Source: an uncultured Lachnospiraceae bacterium (GTDB taxonomy: Bacteria > Bacillota > Clostridia > Lachnospirales > Lachnospiraceae). Taken from it: a stretch of DNA of 64,000 nt. The notes under the pieces were generated by a model. It did not search any database and was not told where the DNA came from. It saw only the letters and a program-made list of their open reading frames with translations. Made by a program: the position numbers and the translations under genes. The first letter of the stretch is position 1; every line of letters begins with the position of its first letter. Below are positions 19,260 to 26,380 of the stretch, one piece after another. The DNA lies in the NCBI GenBank assembly GCA_910584915.1, contig CAJUDM010000002.1:62001-126000 (forward strand), in the 5' to 3' direction.

Positions 19260-19298
19260 CACTCCGGCAAATATCGCCTTTTAATTGAACTGTTTCTC

Positions 19299-19326
19299 TT
19301 GCAAATTTATTTTAATACACTATAAT
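19299..19326 (+). promoter_or_regulatory. sigma-A-type promoter of the pyruvyl transferase-GT2-GT2 genes
   Basis: TTGCAA (19299-19304) and a perfect TATAAT (19321-19326) are spaced by 16 bp, about 40 bp upstream of the next start codon. The site lets the three downstream genes be expressed independently of the frameshifted gene before them. Confidence 0.55.
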
Positions 19327-19367
19327 TTAATCATATAGTCACTTAAAAATGCGGTACGGTGGAAAAT

Positions 19368-20522
19368 ATGATCGGAATTCTAACATTTTATTGGGCAGAT
19401 GATTACGGCGCTTTACTTCAGACCTATGCGCTCAAATGTTATCTGGAAAAAACCAGTATAGAAAAGGTGGAGATTATTCCCTATTCTCCTGTCAGGCTTT
19501 CTGGAAGATACTGGTTTTTTCCAATCATTGCTTCTCTAAACGGTGAAAAAATAACTTATCATTTTTTTCATTCCAGATTTAACAGGAATTTATTACATGT
19601 TTCGGTTTTTATAAAGCGTAAAAGAAATATACGCGCATTTCGCCGCAAATATCTCACAAGGAAATTTCCTGTCAGAAGGTGTTCCAAAATATCCCTTGAA
19701 AAATATTCTTACGTTTTTATTGGAAGCGATCAGGTATGGAACCCGGAAATTACTGTCGGATTGGACGATGCTTACATTGGAAATATACAGAGAAAGGGAA
19801 CCTGTCAATTTGTTGCATACGCCGCAAGCTTTGGAAGCGACAAATTACCTGAAGAATACTGCGAGAAATTCCGAGACGCCGCCTGCCATAATTTCTATGC
19901 AATATCTCTCCGCGAACAAAGTGCAGTACCTTTTATTGAAAATTTACTTGGCGCTCCTGCAGTAAGCGTTCTGGATCCCACGTTATTGCTCGAAAAGCAG
20001 GACTGGATAAATGCGGGCAGAAAAATTGCTGCACAAAATTATATTTTATTTATCTGTACTGAAATTAATGAACAGATGCTGCAGTATTTACACCGTCTGT
20101 CACGCACTACAGGAAAAAGAATCATTCATCTGACACCTTTTGTTCATAATTATACTGTCAGTTCCTCGGAAATACATGATGAATGCGGTCCAGCCGAATA
20201 TATCGGCTATTTTCAAAATGCCGCTTATGTTATCACAAATTCTTTTCATGGCACAGTATTTTCCATTATTTTTGAAAAGCCATTTATGGCTTTCAGCCAC
20301 AGTTCCAAAAATGCCAGGCTGAAAAACCTTCTAAGAATATGTAATCTGGATTCCCGCCTAATAGGGTCGGAAGACAATCTGGATATCACAAAAATTGATG
20401 ACAAAATAGACTGGGATATGGTAAAAGAAAATCTTGAAAAAGAAAAGCAACTATCTTTCAGATTTATTCATGATATTATCAACCCGGTTCCAAATAATAC
20501 TCCTGAGGAAGTTATTTTATGA
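19368..20522 (+). CDS. polysaccharide pyruvyl transferase family protein
   Basis: This 384-residue protein of the PF04230 (CsaB/WcaK) family transfers pyruvate from phosphoenolpyruvate to a sugar, forming a charged ketal on surface polymers. Visible landmarks are IGILTFYWADDYGALLQTYAL at the start, FIGSDQVWNP near residue 120, LDPTLLL, and the C-terminal NSFHGTVFSIIFEKPF motif. I chose the ATG at 19368, which follows GGTGGA; a GTG at 19359 is also in frame. The stop overlaps the next start as ATGA. Pyruvylation would give an anionic glycan in an organism without an outer membrane. Confidence 0.87.
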   Translation: MIGILTFYWADDYGALLQTYALKCYLEKTSIEKVEIIPYSPVRLSGRYWFFPIIASLNGEKITYHFFHSRFNRNLLHVSVFIKRKRNIRAFRRKYLTRKFPVRRCSKISLEKYSYVFIGSDQVWNPEITVGLDDAYIGNIQRKGTCQFVAYAASFGSDKLPEEYCEKFRDAACHNFYAISLREQSAVPFIENLLGAPAVSVLDPTLLLEKQDWINAGRKIAAQNYILFICTEINEQMLQYLHRLSRTTGKRIIHLTPFVHNYTVSSSEIHDECGPAEYIGYFQNAAYVITNSFHGTVFSIIFEKPFMAFSHSSKNARLKNLLRICNLDSRLIGSEDNLDITKIDDKIDWDMVKENLEKEKQLSFRFIHDIINPVPNNTPEEVIL

Positions 20523-21547
20523 ACGATTTGATTTCCATTATTATTCCTGTATATAATTCGGAACTGTATATTCATGACTGCATACAGTCTGTCTTGCATC
20601 AGACATACTCTGAATTTGAAGTGATCTTAGCTGACGATGGATCCTGTGACAGCAATAAAAAAATATATGAGAGTATATGCCAATCGGATAAAAGGATCAC
20701 CTTATATTCCTATGAACACAGAGGAGTATCTGCGGCAAGAAACGATGCAATGAAAGCCGCAAAAGGAATATATATTTTTTTTCTGGATAGTGATGACATC
20801 ATACATCCCCGCCTGTTGGAATCCCTGTATTCACTTTTAAAAGAAACTTCTTCCATATTGGCGACAGCGGATTGTCTGAAATTTAAAACTGCAAACCTGT
20901 TTAATAAAAATTATTTAAATTCGGAATATTCTCTCGAATATACCTGTATTGACACCCAGATTGCCATAGATATGTATGCTCAACGTCTGACTCAGGTATT
21001 TGACGGAATAGGGGGCGTTATGGTTCTTCGCAGTGCAATACAGTCCTTTTCTTTTGATGAGACACTGATCTGTGGGGAGGATACAAAATTTATATATCAA
21101 TTATTATTGCAAAAAGGAGATGTTGTCATTTTACATCGCAAATGGTATTTTTATAGGGTGTATGATTCCTGTTCTCAAAAAAGAAATATCCTAAATGTAT
21201 ATAAAAGTAAATATATATGTGAATCATATATACGAAATAATGAATTGGATAATTGCCGGAGGTTAAATGCCTTATCCTTACAGCGTTTTATCCTTCAAAA
21301 TATATGCGGCTGGTTTATTGCTGCTAAAAAAGATAAAAATGAATGTCTGTGCGAGTATTTAAAGGATATAGCAAAAAAAGAAAAAAAATCCTGCTTATAT
21401 CCTTATTGCCGACCGAAAACAAAGAGGACCCTGTTTCTAATTCTTAATTGCTTTCCTCTTTATATGGTAACGCAAATGATATGGATACTATATGGTAACA
21501 TAAGATATCATCTGTATTCACTGACATACTTAAAAAGGATCCGTTAA
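20519..21547 (+). CDS. GT2 family glycosyltransferase
   Basis: This 342-residue GT-A transferase opens with ISIIIPVYNSELYI. It has LADDGSCDSN in place of the common DDGSTD, and a metal-binding FLDSDD motif near residue 89. CGEDTKF replaces the usual W-E-D/G-E-D block. The C-terminus has a hydrophobic stretch (FLILNCFPLYMVTQMIWIL) that could anchor it to the membrane. It is translationally coupled to the pyruvyl transferase by a 4 bp ATGA overlap, which suggests that the two act on the same unit. Confidence 0.87.
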   Translation: MNDLISIIIPVYNSELYIHDCIQSVLHQTYSEFEVILADDGSCDSNKKIYESICQSDKRITLYSYEHRGVSAARNDAMKAAKGIYIFFLDSDDIIHPRLLESLYSLLKETSSILATADCLKFKTANLFNKNYLNSEYSLEYTCIDTQIAIDMYAQRLTQVFDGIGGVMVLRSAIQSFSFDETLICGEDTKFIYQLLLQKGDVVILHRKWYFYRVYDSCSQKRNILNVYKSKYICESYIRNNELDNCRRLNALSLQRFILQNICGWFIAAKKDKNECLCEYLKDIAKKEKKSCLYPYCRPKTKRTLFLILNCFPLYMVTQMIWILYGNIRYHLYSLTYLKRIR

Positions 21548-21553
21548 AATATC

Positions 21554-22492
21554 ATGGAAAATTTTTTACCTGAAAAAGGCAAAGTATCTGTAATCATCCC
21601 CGTATACAACAGCGAAAAATATCTTTCAAGGATATTGGATTCCATCCTGTCACAGACATGGAGGCAGATCGAATTAATCGTTTCAGACGATGGCTCTTCC
21701 GATGAAACCATACAGTTCGCCGAACGTTACAGAGAAAAGTTCCATGCCAAAAACTATGATTACCGTATTATCACCGCCGAGCACAAAAACGCTTCCGCCG
21801 CCATCAGCCATGCCCTCCCCTATATCACAGGGGAATTTCTGATCTGGCCGGACAGCGATGACCTCTTAAAAAATGATTCCATTCAAAAAAGGGCTGAATT
21901 TCTGCAGACACATCCCCAGTATCAATGTGTCCGCTCACTGAGCCGTTATGTTGACGAGACGACCGGCGGGTCTGCCCCCGCTCAGGAGAAGCGCGGCGAC
22001 CTGGACAACGAACGCCTTTTTTTTCCGCTCCTGGAGTCCAAAACCTTTGTCTGCTGCGGCTGTTATATGCTCCGCACCCAGGCTTTTTTCGATATTTATC
22101 CGGACCGCAAAATACCAGAATATGATGTCGGGCAGAATTTTCAGATGCTGCTCCCCTTTATGTATTTCCACCCCTGCGCAACCATACAGGAGGAATTATA
22201 TATCGTATATGTGAGAGCCGGGAGTCACTCTCATCGAATTCTGACGCAAAAGGAAGAAGAAAAAAAATATGCTGATTACGAAAAAATGATTGATGAAATA
22301 GCCGCAATATGCGAGATCACTGATAAAAAAGAACTGAGGCGCATAAACTGCTGGAAGCAAAATCGGCGATACTGGCTCTCCAAAAAATATGGCCAAAAGT
22401 TAAATGCATGCAGGGCGTTGATTTACCTGTATTGCCGTCACAGTATAAATACTAAAGAATATATTTCAAGAATGCTGTGGCTGTTTCATTAG
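21554..22492 (+). CDS. GT2 family glycosyltransferase
   Basis: This 312-residue GT-A transferase has VSVIIPVYNSEKYLSR, VSDDGSSDET and a WPDSDD metal-binding motif. It lacks the usual C-terminal membrane segment and ends shortly after a basic region. It starts 7 bp after the preceding GT2 stop. It is richer in GC than its upstream neighbour, so the block is probably of mixed origin. It is the last gene of the plus-strand block; the next plus-strand feature is the candidate antisense-RNA promoter. Confidence 0.86.
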   Translation: MENFLPEKGKVSVIIPVYNSEKYLSRILDSILSQTWRQIELIVSDDGSSDETIQFAERYREKFHAKNYDYRIITAEHKNASAAISHALPYITGEFLIWPDSDDLLKNDSIQKRAEFLQTHPQYQCVRSLSRYVDETTGGSAPAQEKRGDLDNERLFFPLLESKTFVCCGCYMLRTQAFFDIYPDRKIPEYDVGQNFQMLLPFMYFHPCATIQEELYIVYVRAGSHSHRILTQKEEEKKYADYEKMIDEIAAICEITDKKELRRINCWKQNRRYWLSKKYGQKLNACRALIYLYCRHSINTKEYISRMLWLFH

Positions 22493-22532
22493 GCATGGAA
22501 AAATACTCGCAAATACACGCTGAAAGTATATC

Positions 22533-22561
22533 TTGCAATCTAAATCTGCATATGCTACAAT
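22533..22561 (+). promoter_or_regulatory. promoter of candidate antisense RNA
   Basis: TTGCAA (22533-22538) and TACAAT (22556-22561) are spaced by exactly 17 bp. Transcription would start near 22568 and run rightward, opposite to the small hydrophobic ORF, into the terminator hairpin at 22608-22641. Confidence 0.55.
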
Positions 22562-22713
22562 GCCAGTGGACAAAAGGATATGAGCAATCCAATTGGACAA
22601 AGAACGAAACCCCGAACCGTGTTCCCGCACAGTCCGGGGTTCCTTCTTTTCTTTTTATGGTGGCAAACCACACCGCCCACGACAGTAACTAAAAAGGATA
22701 TGAGCATCTCCAT
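22555..22713 (-). CDS. small hydrophobic protein, candidate type I toxin
   Basis: This 52-codon frame starts MEMLISFLVTVVGGVVCHH followed by a basic KKKRR stretch. It follows an excellent ribosome site, GGAGGAGGTG, ending 5 nt before the ATG. A short membrane segment and a charged tail match the form of Fst/TxpA/Ldr-type toxins. The frame reads on through the terminator hairpin to a stop at 22555. Classical type I toxins stop before the terminator, so the C-terminus may have decayed or the message may extend past it. A candidate antisense RNA is encoded opposite its 3' half. An in-frame upstream ATG (22773) is less likely. Confidence 0.5.
   Translation of the reverse strand: MEMLISFLVTVVGGVVCHHKKKRRNPGLCGNTVRGFVLCPIGLLISFCPLAL
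22572..22586. repeat. 15 bp direct repeat, copy 1 (distal to toxin start)
   Basis: AAAAGGATATGAGCA occurs here and again at 22692-22706, exactly 120 bp apart, flanking the terminator hairpin. Copy 1 lies at the 5' end of the candidate antisense RNA. Confidence 0.7.
22608..22641. terminator. bidirectional intrinsic terminator
   Basis: A perfect 7 bp stem AACCCCG/CGGGGTT closes a 20 nt loop. On the + strand it is followed by CCTTCTTTTCTTTTT. On the minus strand a weaker T-rich stretch follows. It can end the candidate antisense RNA and the plus-strand glycan genes from one side and leftward transcripts from the other. Confidence 0.7.
22692..22706. repeat. 15 bp direct repeat, copy 2 (codons 3-7 of toxin-like ORF)
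   Basis: This is the second copy of AAAAGGATATGAGCA. On the minus strand it covers codons just after the start codon of the toxin-like gene. Pairing of the antisense RNA here would hide the translation start region. Confidence 0.7.
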
Positions 22714-22765
22714 ATGAACACCTCCTCCCATTGCCGGGTATCGGTTGGACAACGGAGATATAATA

Positions 22766-23866
22766 TCATGCATTTCTGCATAATTCTACAATTTCAACCC
22801 ATTTCATAAACAAAGAAAAGGGCAATATTTTATATAAACCCATTATTCGCCCGCGCTTTTCCCCAACAGGCGTAGGGCTCATCAGCCGCGGCTGCAGCAG
22901 GTCTTCCTTTTCACACTCAAACCAGATCGTATTTTCTTTTACCTGCCCCCATATTTTTTCCGCCTTTTCAGTGTGAAGGATCACCATCGAAATACCCATA
23001 CCGTCATCCAGATCCGGTCTTACTCTCTCTATCCCCCAGAAATCTCCGATCGTAAAATCGCTGTCCCTCTCCACAGTGCAGAACTTACAACTGTGGCAGG
23101 ACAATCGCAGGGAATCATTTTTGAAAAACAATCTGCAGTAAGTATCCTGATGCAGAGATCCCGCATATTCTTTTCCGTCTATGACATAGGAACGTGTATG
23201 CCCGCTGTCCCTGTTTCGCTTGTCCCTGAATGAAAAATCTGTCATTTTTCCTTTGTGCCGCTTTTCAAGGTGCTTTACATAATCCATCCAGATTCCCGGG
23301 GACGGTACGCCATAGCAGACCAGATCTGCAATAATAAGTTTTTCATAGTCGGCATCCAGAAACAGTCTCAGCGCATGCGCCTGACACGGAGTTCCGCAGA
23401 ACAATATCCATCTGCCCTCCTCCGCCTGTTCTTTTATACGGCGGTAAACACCCCCCATACTGCTTTGAACATATTTCGTTTTTTTTATTTTTTCAAGTTC
23501 TTTTCTATCACTCGCCTCCCGATGAACGACCTGCATGGATCCATTATATCCGGCTCCATACACTACACCGTTATGTCCAAGGACATATTCTGCCAGCACT
23601 GAAAAAATACCGCCGGATGAGCCGGAGTATCTGAGTGTATCATCTTTTGCCCTTACCCCAAAAAATTTATTATCATATTCTGTTGTACTCTGTTTCTTAA
23701 TGGGGCAGACCTGTCTGCATTTACCGCAATTCACACAAAGTTCTTCCTCAATACAGGGATAATAAAATCCTTCTATATCGGAAACCATATGAACCGCCCC
23801 CGCCTCACATACATCCGCACAGGCGCCGCAGCCACAGCACTCTTCCTTTTTCTCATATAATTCCAT
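22766..23866 (-). CDS. Coenzyme F420 hydrogenase/dehydrogenase beta-subunit family Fe-S protein
   Basis: This 366-residue protein opens with a ferredoxin-like domain carrying two 4Fe-4S motifs (CCGCGACADVCEAGA and CVNCGKCRQVCP). The FrhB-type core follows (SGGIFSVLAEYVL, FCGTPCQAHALR), with a third Cys group CHSCKFC and FTIGDFWGIE. Proteins of this type are common in surface-polysaccharide loci next to pyruvyl transferases and GTs. There they are thought to carry out a redox step on a sugar, but the exact role is unknown. It is the last gene of the long Pel-like operon and begins 15 bp after the ABC exporter stop. Confidence 0.85.
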   Translation of the reverse strand: MELYEKKEECCGCGACADVCEAGAVHMVSDIEGFYYPCIEEELCVNCGKCRQVCPIKKQSTTEYDNKFFGVRAKDDTLRYSGSSGGIFSVLAEYVLGHNGVVYGAGYNGSMQVVHREASDRKELEKIKKTKYVQSSMGGVYRRIKEQAEEGRWILFCGTPCQAHALRLFLDADYEKLIIADLVCYGVPSPGIWMDYVKHLEKRHKGKMTDFSFRDKRNRDSGHTRSYVIDGKEYAGSLHQDTYCRLFFKNDSLRLSCHSCKFCTVERDSDFTIGDFWGIERVRPDLDDGMGISMVILHTEKAEKIWGQVKENTIWFECEKEDLLQPRLMSPTPVGEKRGRIMGLYKILPFSLFMKWVEIVELCRNA

Positions 23867-23880
23867 ACTCTGTCTCTGAC

Positions 23881-25587
23881 CTATCTTACCCTCACAAATT
23901 TCCTGTTCTCTATTTTATATACGATATCACACTCGTTTGCCAGGCTCATATGATGCGTCACCATAAGCATTGTCCGGTTTTTCTTAACCTGCCGTATGGC
24001 ATCTATCACCGCTTTTTCTGTCTCCATATCCAACGCAGCGGTCGCTTCATCCATAACCAGCAGCTCAAAATCCTTATATAGAGCTCTCGCCAATGCGATC
24101 CTCTGGCGCTGGCCGCCGGAGATTGCTGTTCCATTTTCTCCTATCAGCGTGTGGATTCCGTCCGGCATCTGTCTGACATCTTCCCACACCTGCGCACATT
24201 TCAGGCATTCTATCACTTTCGCCTCGTCTATATTATCCCCCTTTTCAAAAAAAACGACATTGTTGCGGACTGTTTCCCCATTTAAATGTACAGTCTGTGG
24301 TATATAGTTTGTGATATCTCCGATATCTGCCCTGCACTCCCCTTCCTCATCCATATGACTGACAATATCATAATCGTCATATAGTATCTTTCCTGACTGC
24401 GGCGTCAGCAGCCCGAGAACAAGATCAAGAAACGTCGTTTTTCCGATACCCGAAATGCCGATGACTGCGACTGTATACCCTGCTGGTATATCTATGGACG
24501 CATCCTCAAATATTTTCTTTCTGCCGTCATAAGAAAAATTGAGGTTTTTAACAAACAATCCTTTCTCAAAAGTCAGTACCTTCTGTCTGACCCCTTCCGC
24601 CTTTCTTTCTGATTCCTTTATTTGTGAATATCTATTGATTCCTTCTCGCAAAATTTCATATGGTTTTTGTGAAAATTTTATATCGTTCAACCCACCCACT
24701 ATACCGTATGCCATTGGTATCATTCTAGTCATCAACGTAAAGTACACAACTATCGAAGTAAAAAAAATTTTCGAGTTCCCTGCCGGGTTATGCAAAAACC
24801 ATCCCAGCAAAATAAACATGGCTGCCATAACGAAATTCTGCATGATCATATTGGTCGTACTTTTCTTATATTGAAACTGTTTTTGAATCTGTGCATACTC
24901 TTCACTGGCATTATGATACTTATACAAAACTGCAGAAGCAGTGTCCGCAATTTTTATTTCTTTAAAATTTCCATATGCTATCGTGACCTGAGCAGAAGTT
25001 TTGATTGAACACTCCCGGGATTTTTCACCGTAATCCTGCATCAGCCTACGGTAATAAAAAAATACTCCTCCCATGAGCAACATAAATACCAGACAGCTTA
25101 CCAGTCCCAATAATCTGGATGTATATATCATCACCGCAAAATATCCTGCCATAGTCAGCATATTAACCCACGTATTGATCGAAATCAACATGATATTTAT
25201 ACAACTTTGCGCATCACTTCGAACCATAGCTACCGCCTGCATGGAACTTTTTTGATTATGTTGCAACAAATCTTCTTTCAATAGCAATTCACACATTCTT
25301 TCCGACAATTTTTGAGATCCATCATAAATAAACCGATTACGAATTCTGCTGTTATACCAGTCAAAAAATCCTCTGAAAACAGATATCGCAGCCGTCAAAA
25401 ATGTAATTACAATAATTTCTCTTGACACTTTTTGATTTTCTACAACAGAATTGACAATAAAAAGAAGAACCGAAAAATTAAAAATACTTATAGCAGGACT
25501 TATCAGACTGAAAACAGTCAGAATTTTTAAAAGGTTCTTCTCTTTTTTATCCAATATACCTGTCAGATACTTAAATACTTTTACCAT
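23881..25587 (-). CDS. ABC exporter (fused permease-ATPase)
   Basis: This protein of about 568 residues has six N-terminal membrane segments (about 20-310) and a nucleotide-binding domain (about 345-565). Visible motifs are Walker A GISGIGKTT, signature ISGGQRQRIALARAL, Walker B LLVMDEATAALD and switch MVTHH. It would act as a dimer exporting a lipid, peptide or lipid-linked glycan. The location suggests flipping of a glycan intermediate or modifying lipid. I chose the ATG at 25587, preceded by AAAGGAAAG, because the longer frame would overlap the DUF1919 gene by 29 bp. Confidence 0.85.
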   Translation of the reverse strand: MVKVFKYLTGILDKKEKNLLKILTVFSLISPAISIFNFSVLLFIVNSVVENQKVSREIIVITFLTAAISVFRGFFDWYNSRIRNRFIYDGSQKLSERMCELLLKEDLLQHNQKSSMQAVAMVRSDAQSCINIMLISINTWVNMLTMAGYFAVMIYTSRLLGLVSCLVFMLLMGGVFFYYRRLMQDYGEKSRECSIKTSAQVTIAYGNFKEIKIADTASAVLYKYHNASEEYAQIQKQFQYKKSTTNMIMQNFVMAAMFILLGWFLHNPAGNSKIFFTSIVVYFTLMTRMIPMAYGIVGGLNDIKFSQKPYEILREGINRYSQIKESERKAEGVRQKVLTFEKGLFVKNLNFSYDGRKKIFEDASIDIPAGYTVAVIGISGIGKTTFLDLVLGLLTPQSGKILYDDYDIVSHMDEEGECRADIGDITNYIPQTVHLNGETVRNNVVFFEKGDNIDEAKVIECLKCAQVWEDVRQMPDGIHTLIGENGTAISGGQRQRIALARALYKDFELLVMDEATAALDMETEKAVIDAIRQVKKNRTMLMVTHHMSLANECDIVYKIENRKFVRVR

Positions 25588-25600
25588 CGCGCTTTCCTTT

Positions 25601-26257
25601 TCACACAGATCCCGCTTTGTATCCTGCATTCAAAAAATCTACATAATCAAAATCATCCAGATATCGTCTTTTTAAAATCTGTTTCTTATAATTTGTTATT
25701 GTTCCCAGTTCTTCTCTCTCTTCGAATCCCCTGATATGACAGGCTGATGAAAACTCCGGATATTCCACATGGGTAAAAATCACTTTATTTTGATAAGGCA
25801 GTTCTTCAAACTCTCTGATCGTCTCATACGTACAGCCATCCCTCTCTGTACCCACGATAAAAATATTATCCCAGTTGATCCTCCGCTTTCTTTCCTCCCA
25901 TTTCTGTTTGCCTTCTTCAAAACTATTGTAATGTATAAAATATACTCTGATATCCCCTAACAGACCTGTCGGGCATTTAAACCCTTCCTCTTTTTCCTTC
26001 ACTTCTGTCAGTTCCTGATCCATATACCATCTCAGATTTTTTACCATCTTTACAAAGTCATTCATCTTTATGCTCAGATTGATGGTAGGTGTCAGATACC
26101 GCATCCCAAGATCATAGTACATAAACATCCCATTACAGTTTGATCCGATAACCGTAAAATCCTTATTTTTTAATCTGTTATATCGTCTTTTTTTGTACTG
26201 GTTCCATTCCCAGTTTCTCAATCTATCCTGTATCATTTTAACTTTACGTGTTATCAT
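25601..26257 (-). CDS. DUF1919 family protein (exopolysaccharide-associated)
   Basis: This 218-residue soluble protein resembles DUF1919, a family found in polysaccharide clusters and sometimes suggested to be glycosyltransferase-like. Visible blocks are DFTVIGSNCNGMFMYYDLGMRYLTPTIN, the central YFIHYNSFEEGKQKWEERKRRIN, and FIVGTERDGCTYETIREFEELPY. A strong basic N-terminus (about 30 residues) suggests contact with the membrane or with a charged substrate. The ribosome site GAGGAGCAGGA directly precedes the ATG. Its start region is partly duplicated upstream (26261-26380). Confidence 0.8.
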   Translation of the reverse strand: MITRKVKMIQDRLRNWEWNQYKKRRYNRLKNKDFTVIGSNCNGMFMYYDLGMRYLTPTINLSIKMNDFVKMVKNLRWYMDQELTEVKEKEEGFKCPTGLLGDIRVYFIHYNSFEEGKQKWEERKRRINWDNIFIVGTERDGCTYETIREFEELPYQNKVIFTHVEYPEFSSACHIRGFEEREELGTITNYKKQILKRRYLDDFDYVDFLNAGYKAGSV

Positions 26258-26260
26258 TCC

Positions 26261-26380
26261 TGCTCCTCAATTTTAAATCAGCAACAGCAGCCGTTTCCAT
26301 ATTTCAACTTTCATATTATCATTCTGCTCCTCCGCTTTAAGCTGACGGAATCCGTTTTTATACTTCAAGCCTGCTCCTCA
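26261..26380 (-). repeat. imperfect triple repeat of a ribosome-binding segment
   Basis: The block GAGGAGCAG occurs three times on the minus strand: at the true start of the DUF1919 gene (26261-26270), at 26324-26333, and at the end of the upstream membrane-protein gene (26371-26380). The middle copy is followed by ATGATAATATGAAAGTTGAAA, an aborted copy of the DUF1919 start with a three-codon frame ending in TGA. The spacer pieces (ACGG...GCT/GCTGATTTAAA) are also alike. This looks like small tandem duplications between two genes. Confidence 0.6.

Larger units (their letters stand above)
22568..22655 (+). ncRNA. candidate antisense antitoxin RNA
   Basis: The predicted RNA of about 85-90 nt runs from the start of the promoter at 22533-22561 to the T-rich tract after the 22608-22641 hairpin. 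It overlaps the 3' half of the toxin-like gene. It carries one copy of a 15 bp repeat whose second copy lies at the toxin start codon, so it could pair with both ends of the toxin message. This is the arrangement known from the Fst/RNAII system. There is no experimental support. Confidence 0.4.

Noticed and set aside
22452..22673. Alternative minus-strand frame through the terminator hairpin
   Set aside because: It starts inside the toxin-like ORF without a ribosome site and is Cys- and Arg-rich from hairpin DNA.
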